Source of the DNA: Solirubrobacteraceae bacterium | GTDB taxonomy: Bacteria > Actinomycetota > Thermoleophilia > Solirubrobacterales > Solirubrobacteraceae | Direction of reading: 5' to 3' | DNA: 16,088 bases | Assembly: GCA_025455895.1 (NCBI GenBank) | Contig: JALOLQ010000006.1 | Location: 1 to 16,088, forward strand | In this document: piece after piece, positions 8,067 through 13,879 of the stretch | How positions within the stretch are numbered: position 1 is the stretch's first letter | How the letters are laid out: every line of letters starts with the position of its first letter | Translations under genes and position numbers: made by a program | Notes under the pieces: model-generated | What the model was told of the DNA's origin: nothing | The model's input: the letters and a program-made list of their open reading frames with translations, nothing else | Database searches by the model: none

Positions 8067-9062
8067 TCACCACGCCTCCCGATACAGCTCACCCAGCTCC
8101 CGCGGACCCGCCGGCGGCGGGGTGAGGGCCAGCTCGGCGCGAGCCGCGGCGGCCTCGGCGCAGGCGTCGAGGACCGACTCGTCGAGGCCCAGATCGCGGA
8201 GGCGCGGGACGCCCGCGCGCTCGGCGAACCGCCGCGCGACGGCTTCAGCCGGCTCCCCTAGCGCGGCGTCGAGGCGCTCGAGCGCGTGCGGGAGACGGCG
8301 GCGCAGGGCGGCGGTGGTGGTCGGCAGCAGCGCGGCGTTCGCGGGCCCGTGGCCGGCGCCGGCCTCGCGCACGAGCGTCTGGCTCATCACGTGGTGCAGG
8401 CCGTACCAGTTCGCGTCGATCGCGTAGCCGGAGAGCAGTGCGCCGAGCGCCAGCCCGTCGCGGTCCGGCTCGCCCTCGGCGGGCAGCGCTGCGGCCAGGC
8501 GCCGCGCGGCGTCGATCGCCGCGAGCGTCGGCACCGGTGAGGCGAGCGCGGTCACCGCGCCCTCGATCGCGTGGCCGAGCGCGTTCGCCGCGCTCGCGGA
8601 CAGGCCGGGGTCCGGCTGCGAGGCGGACAGCGCGGGGTCGTTGAGGACCAGTCGCGGGCGCACGCGCGGGGTCGCCGCATCGACGCCGCGGGCGTGGCGG
8701 TGCACCCACGTCATCTCGGCCGCGCTGAGGGTCGTCGGCACGGCGGCGACCACGGCCTGGGGATCGCGCGCGGCGGCGATCGCCTTCGCGACGTCCACCA
8801 CGCGCCCGCCGCCGAGCGCCACGAGCGCCGGCCCGGCCGGGACGTCCGGCAGCAGGTCGCCGGCGAGGTCGTCGACCCGGCCCTCCGCGACCATCACCGT
8901 CACGGCCGCGCGCTCGCCGAGCGCGGGCGCCGCCTCCAGCCCGCGCGCGGTGCTCAGCAGCACGTAGCCGTCGCCGAGCAGGCTCGGGGCGTCGGCGAGT
9001 GCCCCGCGGCCGAAGCGGATCGTGCGTTCGCCGTCGCGCCAGGTGAAGTCCTCGTCGCTCAT
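8067..9062 (-). CDS. Iron-containing alcohol dehydrogenase / maleylacetate reductase-like
   Basis: 331 residues from ATG 9062. The N-terminal half is a dinucleotide-binding domain with 'ALGGGRVVDVAKAIA' (GGG 84-86, D90, K93) and 'VPTTLSAAEMT' (about 109-118). The helical half carries candidate metal ligands H164 ('ANALGHAIEG'), H223/H224 ('YGLHHVMSQ') and H238 ('GAGHGPANAALLP'). Family III alcohol dehydrogenases usually have Asp four residues before the first His. Here it is Asn160, as in maleylacetate reductases, which reduce maleylacetate to 3-oxoadipate in aromatic-ring degradation. Substrate is not provable from sequence, and no ring-cleavage gene is next to it. The open frame continues upstream to 9407 but overlaps other coding sequence. 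An inverted repeat separates it from the GNAT-like gene. Confidence 0.85.
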   Translation of the reverse strand: MSDEDFTWRDGERTIRFGRGALADAPSLLGDGYVLLSTARGLEAAPALGERAAVTVMVAEGRVDDLAGDLLPDVPAGPALVALGGGRVVDVAKAIAAARDPQAVVAAVPTTLSAAEMTWVHRHARGVDAATPRVRPRLVLNDPALSASQPDPGLSASAANALGHAIEGAVTALASPVPTLAAIDAARRLAAALPAEGEPDRDGLALGALLSGYAIDANWYGLHHVMSQTLVREAGAGHGPANAALLPTTTAALRRRLPHALERLDAALGEPAEAVARRFAERAGVPRLRDLGLDESVLDACAEAAAARAELALTPPPAGPRELGELYREAW

Positions 9063-9094
9063 CGCCGCAGCCTTGCACGGCGCGCGCTCCGGCG

Positions 9095-9136
9095 GCCGGC
9101 CGCACGGTCGTGAGGAGGGACCGGGGTGCGGCCGGC
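9095..9136. terminator. 11-bp inverted repeat between two minus-strand genes
   Basis: GCCGGCCGCAC (9095-9105) and GTGCGGCCGGC (9126-9136) pair perfectly around a 20-base loop. It lies just past the stop of the small gene at 9154 and 32 bases before the dehydrogenase start. It could be a terminator or an operator. Confidence 0.45.
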
Positions 9137-9153
9137 GCCGGGGCGGGGCGGGG

Positions 9154-9477
9154 TCAGCGCTGGTGGGCGAGGACCCCGCGCAGCGAGCGCCGCGCGCGGC
9201 GCTCACGGTGGGGGACGGAGCGGCACAGCGCGTCCGCGCGGGTGCGCAGCAGCGCCAGGAGGTCCGTCGTGGGGTGGAACGGGTCGGCGATCGCCCGGCC
9301 GCTGGCCAGGTCGAGGGCGGCGACGATCGCGCCGCCGCGCTCGGCGAGCAGCGCGTCGTCGCCGACGGGTGCGGCGCTGTCGAGGACGGCGAGCCGGGCC
9401 AGGGCACGGGCGTCGGCCTCGCGGGCGGGCCGAAGGACGACCGCGTCGTCGGTGGTGATGGTGCGGGTGGCGGGCAT
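9154..9477 (-). CDS. Small GNAT-like protein
   Basis: 107 residues from ATG 9477. An in-frame ATG at 9504 would add nine residues. The opening 'VVLRPAREADARALARLAVLDSA' is the typical beta1-alpha1 start of GNAT acetyltransferases. It continues with 'ERGGAIVAALDLASGRAIADPF', a beta-strand pair, and a basic tail. The protein stops before the acetyl-CoA-binding P-loop (Q/RxxGxG/A) expected in an active enzyme. It may be a non-catalytic or degenerate GNAT-type protein, or a compact family of its own. It is divergent from the LysR gene across 70 bases and so a candidate target of that regulator. Confidence 0.65.
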   Translation of the reverse strand: MPATRTITTDDAVVLRPAREADARALARLAVLDSAAPVGDDALLAERGGAIVAALDLASGRAIADPFHPTTDLLALLRTRADALCRSVPHRERRARRSLRGVLAHQR

Positions 9478-9513
9478 GCACGCAGGGTGCCACCGGCCGG
9501 GCATCAGTTCAAA

Positions 9514-9531
9514 TGATGCTTGTTGACATCA
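9514..9531. promoter_or_regulatory. Candidate LysR operator in the divergent intergenic region
   Basis: TGATG and CATCA form an interrupted dyad (8-base spacer) between the divergent GNAT-like and LysR genes. This is where LysR proteins usually bind to repress themselves and activate the neighbour. The length is near the T-N11-A style of LysR sites but does not match it exactly. Confidence 0.35.
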
Positions 9532-9547
9532 GCGATAAGCTCCGCTC

Positions 9548-10489
9548 ATGCTTGACGTTCGCCGGATGCGCGTGCTGCGCGAGGTCGCCGCCCAGGGATC
9601 GTTCTCCGCCGCGGCCGAGCAGCTCGCCTACACCCAGTCCGCCGTCTCCCAGCAGATCGCGACGCTCGAACGCGAGACGGGCACGACGCTCGTCGAGCGC
9701 GGCTCGCGCGGCGTACGGCTGACCGACGCGGGCCGGGCGCTCGTGGAGCACACCGACGTGATCCTCGCGCGGCTCGCGGACGCCGAGGCCGAGCTCGACG
9801 CGATCGCCGGCCTGCGCGCCGGGCGCCTGCGGATCGTCTCGTTCCCGAGCGCGGGGGCGACGGTGATGCCGCCCGCGATCGCGCGCTTCCGGGCGGCGCA
9901 CCCCGCGGTCGAGCTCACGCTCTGGCCCGCCGAGCCGGCCGACGGGATGGCGATGGTCCGCGCCGGCGAGGCGGACGTCGCGCTGACCGTCGAGCCGCCC
10001 GACGCCTGCAACATCCCGGTCGACGGGATCGAGCGCACGACGCTGCTCGAGGACCCGATGTTCGCGATGCTGCCGGCCGGCCACCCGCTCGCCCGCCGCC
10101 GCCGGCTCACGCTCGCCGACCTGGCCGCCGAGTCGTGGATCATCGGCTCGAGCGCGGGCACCTGCCCGGACGCGCAGATCGTGCTCGGCGCGTGCCGCGC
10201 GGCCGGGTTCGAGCCGCACGTGGCCTTCCAGAGCGACGACTACCTGGCGATCCAGGGCTTCGTCGCGGCGGGCGTCGGCGTCGCGCTGATCCCGGATCTG
10301 GCGCTCGTCACCGTCCGCGAGGACGTGGTCGTCCGCTCGCTCGGGGCGGGGCGGCCGTCACGGCTGATCGTCGCGGCCACGCTGGCCGACGGCTGGGCCT
10401 CACCGGCCCGCCAGGCGATGCTCGAGATGCTGCGCGAGGTGGGCGAGGAGTTCTCCGGCGAGCGCCGGGCGCTGAAGATCGCGTCGTGA
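9548..10489 (+). CDS. LysR-family transcriptional regulator
   Basis: 313 residues, standard length. The N-terminal winged helix-turn-helix (about residues 3-62) reads 'VLREVAAQGSFSAAAEQLAYTQSAVSQQIATLERETG', followed by 'LVERGSRGVRLTDAGRAL'. A linker helix leads to a periplasmic-binding-protein-like effector domain (from about residue 90, 'GRLRIVSFPSAGATVMPPAIARFRAAHPAVEL'). The inducer is unknown. It is divergent from the GNAT-like gene and the dehydrogenase further on, which are its most likely targets. TAAGCT ends 6 bases before ATG and no Shine-Dalgarno is seen, so the message may be leaderless. Confidence 0.94.
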   Translation: MLDVRRMRVLREVAAQGSFSAAAEQLAYTQSAVSQQIATLERETGTTLVERGSRGVRLTDAGRALVEHTDVILARLADAEAELDAIAGLRAGRLRIVSFPSAGATVMPPAIARFRAAHPAVELTLWPAEPADGMAMVRAGEADVALTVEPPDACNIPVDGIERTTLLEDPMFAMLPAGHPLARRRRLTLADLAAESWIIGSSAGTCPDAQIVLGACRAAGFEPHVAFQSDDYLAIQGFVAAGVGVALIPDLALVTVREDVVVRSLGAGRPSRLIVAATLADGWASPARQAMLEMLREVGEEFSGERRALKIAS

Positions 10490-10507
10490 CGCCGGGCCGA
10501 GACGACG

Positions 10508-10530
10508 AAGGCCCCGCCGAGCGGGGCCTT
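10508..10530. terminator. Bidirectional terminator between lysR and tRNA-Leu
   Basis: AAGGCCCCGC and GCGGGGCCTT pair perfectly (10 bp) around the triloop CGA. It lies 18 bases after the LysR stop and 6 bases past the 3' end of the convergent tRNA-Leu. Confidence 0.85.
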
Positions 10531-10536
10531 GCGAAG

Positions 10537-10621
10537 TGCGCCGAAGAGGACTCGAACCTCCACCCGGTTATCCCGGACTAGGCCCTCAACCTAGCGCGTC
10601 TACCAATTCCGCCATCGGCGC
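10537..10621 (-). tRNA. tRNA-Leu (anticodon GAG)
   Basis: Minus strand, 85 nt, with the long variable arm of a class II tRNA. The acceptor arms GCGCCGA/TCGGCGC pair, with discriminator A. The anticodon stem is CTAGG/CCTAG with loop TTGAGGG (anticodon GAG at 10587-10585, reading CUC/CUU). The T-loop is TTCGAGT. The 3' CCA is not encoded. A TATCCT hexamer on the minus strand at 10660-10655 may be its -10. Confidence 0.96.
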
Positions 10622-10700
10622 CGAGGGCACCGCGGACAGCGCCGCGGGACGGCGAGGATAGCAGTGGCCGCGGGGCCGACGGCCCCGCGGCGCGGGCCGT

Positions 10701-10730
10701 TTGCGTTCCGTCCAGAGGCCGCGCTACCGT
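10701..10730 (+). promoter_or_regulatory. lexA promoter
   Basis: TTGCGT (10701-10706) and TACCGT (10725-10730) are spaced by 18 bases. The SOS box starts 2 bases after the -10, so LexA bound there would block transcription start. Confidence 0.65.
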
Positions 10731-10731
10731 G

Positions 10732-10747
10732 TCGAACACGTGTTCGA
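10732..10747 (+). promoter_or_regulatory. SOS box (LexA operator) of lexA
   Basis: TCGAACACGTGTTCGA is a perfect 16-base palindrome and matches the actinobacterial SOS box TCGAAC-N4-GTTCGA exactly. It is located at the expected transcription start, 24 bases before the lexA ATG. This supports autoregulation. Confidence 0.9.
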
Positions 10748-10771
10748 TCCAGTGCACCGCAAGGAGCCGTG

Positions 10772-11419
10772 ATGGACCTCACCAAGCGCCAGCAGGAGAT
10801 CTTCGACTTCATCAAGGCGTACTCCGCCAAGCACGGCTACCCGCCCACCGTGCGGGACATCGGCAAGGCCGTCGGGCTGACCTCGTCCTCGACGGTCCAC
10901 GCGCACCTCTCGAACCTCGAGAAGCTCGGCCTGCTGCGCCGCGATCCGTCGAAGCCGCGCGCGATCGAGATGCTCGACCGCGCCGCCCGCGGTGCGGGCA
11001 CGGCGGTCCAGGACGCGCTCGGCAAGGTCGTCGGCGGCGCCGGCCTGCCCGTCGTGGGCCAGGTCGCGGCCGGCGCGCCGATCCTCGCCGAGGAGAACAT
11101 CGAGGAGTACGTGCAGGTCCCGCCCGCCGCCGGCGGCGAGACGGGCGAGTACGTGCTGCGCGTGCGCGGCGACTCGATGGTCGACGCCGGCATCCTCGAG
11201 GGCGACTTCGTCGTGGTGCGCCCGCAGGACACCGCCTCGGACGGGGAGATCGTCGTCGCCCTCGTCGGCGAGGAGGCCGACGAGGCGACGGTCAAGCGGT
11301 TCTTCCGCGAGAGCGACCACGTCCGCCTGCAGCCCGAGAACGCGACCATGGAGCCGATCCGCTCGAGCGACGTGCGCGTCGTCGGGCGGGTGGTCGGTCT
11401 CTTCCGCTCCGTCACGTGA
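10772..11419 (+). CDS. lexA: LexA, SOS repressor
   Basis: 215 residues. The N-terminal winged helix has 'LTKRQQEIFDFIKAYSAKHGYPPTVRDIGKAVGL..SSTVHAHLSNLEKLG' (residues 3-53). The linker is followed by the self-cleavage Ala-Gly at A100-G101 ('QVAAGAPI') and the serine-lysine dyad S135 ('VRGDSMVDAGI') and K175 ('ATVKRFF'). RecA filaments trigger this cleavage after DNA damage and so induce the SOS genes. The ATG at 10772 follows AAGGAG (10761-10766) at a good distance. The in-frame extension back to 10664 covers the promoter and operator and is not coding. The SOS box upstream shows autoregulation. A second SOS box at 13860 marks another target in this window. Confidence 0.98.
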   Translation: MDLTKRQQEIFDFIKAYSAKHGYPPTVRDIGKAVGLTSSSTVHAHLSNLEKLGLLRRDPSKPRAIEMLDRAARGAGTAVQDALGKVVGGAGLPVVGQVAAGAPILAEENIEEYVQVPPAAGGETGEYVLRVRGDSMVDAGILEGDFVVVRPQDTASDGEIVVALVGEEADEATVKRFFRESDHVRLQPENATMEPIRSSDVRVVGRVVGLFRSVT

Positions 11420-11428
11420 GGCCCGGCC

Positions 11429-11704
11429 ATGACCCCCGCGACCCTCGAACAGCCCCTCTTCTCCATGAGCTTCGGGCGCCCCCGCGGCGGTCTCGCCCTC
11501 CCCGGGAGCGAGTCGCCGTACCCGGCGCCCGGTGACAGCGGACGGTTCACGCTCGACGCGATGCTCGTCGGCGCGTGGGAGGACCTCCGCTCCGGTCAGA
11601 CGGCCGCGTGCCCGGTCTGCGACGGGGTCCTCGAACCCCGCTTCGCAGCCGGGCCGCGACCGGTGGCCGGCCGCTGCCGGGACTGCGGCACGAGCCTCAC
11701 CTGA
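11429..11704 (+). CDS. Small zinc-finger protein downstream of lexA
   Basis: 91 residues, family not recognised by name. A disordered N-terminus is followed by 'FTLDAMLVGAWEDLRSGQTAACPVCDG' and a four-cysteine knuckle, C61-P-V-C64 and C83-R-D-C86. This probably binds one zinc. It starts 9 bases after the lexA stop, so it is likely co-transcribed with lexA and therefore DNA-damage inducible. That is an inference from spacing only. There is no strong Shine-Dalgarno. Its stop lies 44 bases before the lipoprotein gene, which has its own promoter-like hexamer. Confidence 0.75.
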   Translation: MTPATLEQPLFSMSFGRPRGGLALPGSESPYPAPGDSGRFTLDAMLVGAWEDLRSGQTAACPVCDGVLEPRFAAGPRPVAGRCRDCGTSLT

Positions 11705-11734
11705 GGTCACGGGAGCGGGGAAGCGTGCCGCGCG

Positions 11735-11740
11735 TAGGCT
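11735..11740 (+). promoter_or_regulatory. Putative -10 of the lipoprotein gene (leaderless type)
   Basis: TAGGCT ends 8 bases before the ATG at 11749. No Shine-Dalgarno is present between them. Confidence 0.45.
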
Positions 11741-11748
11741 TCGCGCCG

Positions 11749-12249
11749 ATGCGCCGACTGCTCGTCATGACGCTCGCGTGCGCCGGGGCGATGACCCTCA
11801 CCGCCTGCTCCGGCAACGCCTACGACGCGCAGACCGTCGAGGACAAGCTCAAGGAGACCCAGCGGGACAAGGTCCGCGGGCTGCCGATCGGGGAGGCACG
11901 CTGCCCGGACGACGTCGAGCTGAAGGAGGGCGTGACCTTCCGCTGCACGCTCGAGATCGCCGGCAAGCCGGCGCCGTACCGCGTGCGGCTCACCGACGTC
12001 GAGGCCGAGAAGGTCACCATCAACGTCGAGCCCGCGCGGGCGCTGATCGCCACCGGCGCGGTCGTGGAGTTCCTCCGCGCGCAGCTTCCCGCGGCGCTGA
12101 GCTCCGCGAAGGTCTCCTGCGGCGACGAGCGCCTGCTGATCGCGGACCCGGGGACGAAGATCGGCTGCGTCGTCACCGTCGACGGCAAGGAGAACCAGGT
12201 CGTCCTGCGCGTGAAGGACACGAAGGGCAACGTCGTCATCGAGCCGTGA
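11749..12249 (+). CDS. Lipoprotein with two DUF4333-like repeats
   Basis: 166 residues from ATG 11749. A lipoprotein signal peptide ends at a lipobox 'LTAC' (C20), so the mature protein should be anchored to the outer face of the membrane. The mature part appears to hold two related domains, each with a cysteine pair. The first is 'ARCPDDVELKEGVTFRCTLE' (C52, C66) followed by a beta-strand region. The second is 'VSCGDERLLIADPGTKIGCVV' (C124, C140) ending in 'VVLRVKDTKGNVVI'. The Cys-xxx-G-x-x-F/I-x-C pattern resembles the small actinobacterial DUF4333 domain, whose function is unknown. It is flanked by a probable leaderless promoter and followed by rnpB. The in-frame extension upstream into the zinc-finger gene region is not needed. 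Confidence 0.8.
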   Translation: MRRLLVMTLACAGAMTLTACSGNAYDAQTVEDKLKETQRDKVRGLPIGEARCPDDVELKEGVTFRCTLEIAGKPAPYRVRLTDVEAEKVTINVEPARALIATGAVVEFLRAQLPAALSSAKVSCGDERLLIADPGTKIGCVVTVDGKENQVVLRVKDTKGNVVIEP

Positions 12250-12250
12250 C

Positions 12251-12278
12251 TTGACCGCCGGCGCGGGCGCGCTACCGT
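12251..12278 (+). promoter_or_regulatory. rnpB promoter
   Basis: TTGACC (12251-12256) and TACCGT (12273-12278) are spaced by 16 bases, a near-consensus housekeeping promoter. The mature RNA begins about 7 bases later. Confidence 0.75.
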
Positions 12279-12284
12279 CATCGG

Positions 12285-12613
12285 TGCGTGCCAGACAGCC
12301 GCGGCGGGAGAGACAACCCGTCGAGGAAAGTCCGGACATCACAGGGCGCGGTGGTCGGGAGACCGACCCGGGGAAACCCGCGGGACAGTGCCACAGAAAC
12401 ACACCGCCGATGGCGCGGCTTCACGTGGGTCGCGCACAGGCAAGGGTGAAATGGTGCGGTAAGAGCGCACCGGCGTCGTGGTGACACGGCGGCCAGGCAA
12501 ACCCCACCGGATGCAAGGCCAAGCAGGACCGCTCGCAGGCTGCCCGCCGAGGTCCAGGTAGGCCGCACAGATGGATGGCTGTCCAACGACAGAATCCGGC
12601 TTATCGGCACGCT
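12285..12613 (+). ncRNA. rnpB: RNase P RNA, bacterial type A
   Basis: Catalytic RNA that trims the 5' leader of tRNA precursors. The conserved blocks are all present: GAGGAAAGTCCGGAC (12323-12337), ACAGAAAC (12393-12400), the GGTGAAA..GGTAAGAGCGCACCG region (about 12445-12472), GCAAACCCCACC..GATGCAAGGCCAAG (about 12497-12524) and AGAATCCGGCTTA (12591-12603). The terminal helix P1 forms from GCGTGCC (12286-12292) and GGCACGC (12606-12612), which sets the ends to within a few bases. It has its own promoter and terminator. Coding frames that enter the 3' end are spurious. Confidence 0.97.
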
Positions 12614-12617
12614 GTCG

Positions 12618-12643
12618 AACGGCCCCGCTCCGGCGGGGCCGTT
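12618..12643 (+). terminator. rnpB terminator
   Basis: AACGGCCCCGC and GCGGGGCCGTT pair over 11 bp around a TCCG tetraloop, directly after the RNase P RNA. It is followed by TCC rather than a T-run. Confidence 0.85.
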
Positions 12644-12647
12644 CCAT

Positions 12648-12653
12648 TACCGT
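12648..12653 (+). promoter_or_regulatory. Putative -10 of the SCP2-like gene (leaderless type)
   Basis: TACCGT ends 8 bases before the GTG at 12662. The -35 position falls inside the rnpB terminator hairpin. Confidence 0.45.
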
Positions 12654-12661
12654 GGCCGTTC

Positions 12662-13078
12662 GTGCCCTCCGCCGCGAGCGCCTTCCAGCGGTTCGTGCGC
12701 CGCTCGCCCGACGCGCGGCTGGAACGCATCTTCGGCTCCCGCGCCGTCCAGCGGCTGCTCGCCCGCCGGCTCGCCGCCCGCTACCGCCCCGAGGCGGCCG
12801 ACGGCTTCGCCGGCGAGCTGCAGGTCGACCTGCGCCGCCCGGGCGGGCGCGTGGACGCCTGGGCGCTGCGCGTCGGGCACGAGCACGCGCACGTGAGCGA
12901 GGGCCCGGCCGGGGCTCCGGCGCTCACGCTGACCACCACGGTCGCCGACGCGCTCCGGATGGCCGCCGGGGAGATCCCGGTCGATCGCGCGATCCTCGAG
13001 GGCCGGCTCGACCTCGCCGGCGACTGGGGGCTCGCCACCCGCCTCGGTCAGATGTTCGGCGGTGGCGGCGGGGCCTGA
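12662..13078 (+). CDS. SCP2 sterol-binding-domain-like protein
   Basis: 138 residues if it starts at GTG 12662. I prefer this start because the upstream part of the open frame lies within rnpB and its terminator, and a TACCGT element sits 8 bases before this GTG. The C-terminal half ('LTLTTTVADALRMAAGEIPVDRAILEGRLDLAGDWGLATRLGQMF') matches the end of SCP2 domains, which form a hydrophobic pocket for lipids. The N-terminal Arg-rich helices are less typical. Ligand and role are unknown. The last 31 bases overlap the 3' end of the convergent membrane-protein gene. Confidence 0.75.
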   Translation: MPSAASAFQRFVRRSPDARLERIFGSRAVQRLLARRLAARYRPEAADGFAGELQVDLRRPGGRVDAWALRVGHEHAHVSEGPAGAPALTLTTTVADALRMAAGEIPVDRAILEGRLDLAGDWGLATRLGQMFGGGGGA

Positions 13079-13740
13079 GGCCGCCGGCGCGCGGGCAGCA
13101 CCCGCAGCGCGAACGCGACCGCCGGCCCGACGAGCAGCGCGAACGCGACCGTCCCGATCCCGGCCAGGCCGCCGAGCAGCACGCCGGTCACCAGCGCGGT
13201 GATCTCGATCGCCGCGCGCACGAGTGCGATCGGCCGTCCCGTCCGCCGGTGCAGGCCCATCATCAGCCCGTCGCGCGGGCCACGGCCGAGCGCGGCGTTG
13301 ATGTAGAGCCCGCTGCCGACGCCGACGAGCCCGATGCCGCCGAGCATCAGCGCCCAGCGCAGCACGATCGCGTCCGGCTCGCCGGCCAGCGCGACCGTCA
13401 CGTCGATCGCCAGGCCGATGACGATCGCGTTGGCGATCGTCCCCAGCCCGGGACGCTCGCCGAGCGGGATCCACAGCAGCAGCAGCGCGAAGCTCACGAG
13501 GATCGTCGCCGTGCCGACGTTCAGGCCGGTCTGCTCCCCGACGCCCTCGGCGAACACCGTCCACGGCGAGTTGCCGAGCTGGGCGATGACGAGCAGCCCC
13601 TCGCCGGTGCCGAACACCCACAGGCCGATGAGCAGCCGCGTGAGCTGCGCGGGGGAGGCCCGCCAGCCGGTGTCCGGGATCGCCTCGAGGCGCTCGTCGA
13701 CCTCGGCGAGCGCACGCGGCTCGTGGAGCTCGGCGGGCAC
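13048..13740 (-). CDS. YczE-like integral membrane protein
   Basis: 230 residues from GTG 13740, with GAGGA seven bases before it. There are about six hydrophobic segments. The YczE/YitT-type signature 'GSGLYINAALGRGPRDGLMMGLHRRTGRPIALVRAAIE' spans roughly residues 143-180 (GxGPRDGLM core), followed by 'GVLLGGLAGIGTVAFALLVGPAVAF'. These proteins (COG2364) are poorly understood membrane proteins sometimes proposed as transporters. It converges on the SCP2-like gene with a 31-base overlap of 3' ends. Its 5' side faces the inverted repeat and the SOS-controlled gene. The C-terminal tail is Pro-rich. The alternative frames over this locus are Arg-rich and not convincing. Confidence 0.85.
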   Translation of the reverse strand: MPAELHEPRALAEVDERLEAIPDTGWRASPAQLTRLLIGLWVFGTGEGLLVIAQLGNSPWTVFAEGVGEQTGLNVGTATILVSFALLLLWIPLGERPGLGTIANAIVIGLAIDVTVALAGEPDAIVLRWALMLGGIGLVGVGSGLYINAALGRGPRDGLMMGLHRRTGRPIALVRAAIEITALVTGVLLGGLAGIGTVAFALLVGPAVAFALRVLPARRRPQAPPPPPNI

Positions 13741-13744
13741 GCGC

Positions 13745-13834
13745 TCATCCTCGCAGGAGCCCGCGGCAGGCCGGAGAGGGTTGATGATGATCGAGCCCGT
13801 AGAGCGGGCGAGATCATCATCAACCTCGCAGGAG
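13745..13834. repeat. Pair of 15-base direct repeats flanking an inverted repeat
   Basis: TCATCCTCGCAGGAG (13745-13759) and TCAACCTCGCAGGAG (13820-13834) differ at one base and lie 75 bases apart. They bracket the 13-bp inverted repeat. The first copy contains the ribosome binding site of the YczE-like gene on the minus strand. Confidence 0.6.
13780..13824. repeat. 13-bp perfect inverted repeat with inner stem
   Basis: GTTGATGATGATC (13780-13792) and GATCATCATCAAC (13812-13824) are perfect reverse complements. Inside, GCCCG (13795-13799) pairs with CGGGC (13805-13809) around TAGAG. The arms are AT-richer than the surroundings. It lies between the divergent YczE-like and imuB-like genes, so it may be an operator, a transcript hairpin or the remnant of a small palindromic element. 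Confidence 0.65.
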
Positions 13835-13859
13835 GGCTTGCATCACCGGCGGTCCTGAT

Positions 13860-13875
13860 GCGAACATGTGTTCGC
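13860..13875 (+). promoter_or_regulatory. SOS box of the imuB-like gene
   Basis: GCGAAC-ATGT-GTTCGC keeps the GAAC-N4-GTTC core and full dyad symmetry of the arms. Only the outermost base pair differs from the perfect box at lexA. It ends 4 bases before the ATG, so LexA binding would cover the promoter. Confidence 0.8.
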
Positions 13876-13879
13876 TTCG

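Noticed and set aside
9523..9528. TTGACA as a -35 box for the LysR gene
   Set aside because: No -10-like hexamer follows at 16-18 bases; that position falls on the start codon itself. The nearby TAAGCT is too close to pair with it.
13868..13879. GTG at 13868 as the imuB start
   Set aside because: It lies inside the SOS box. The ATG at 13880 begins with the Y-family first strand, 'MVVCVLLPRFP', as expected.
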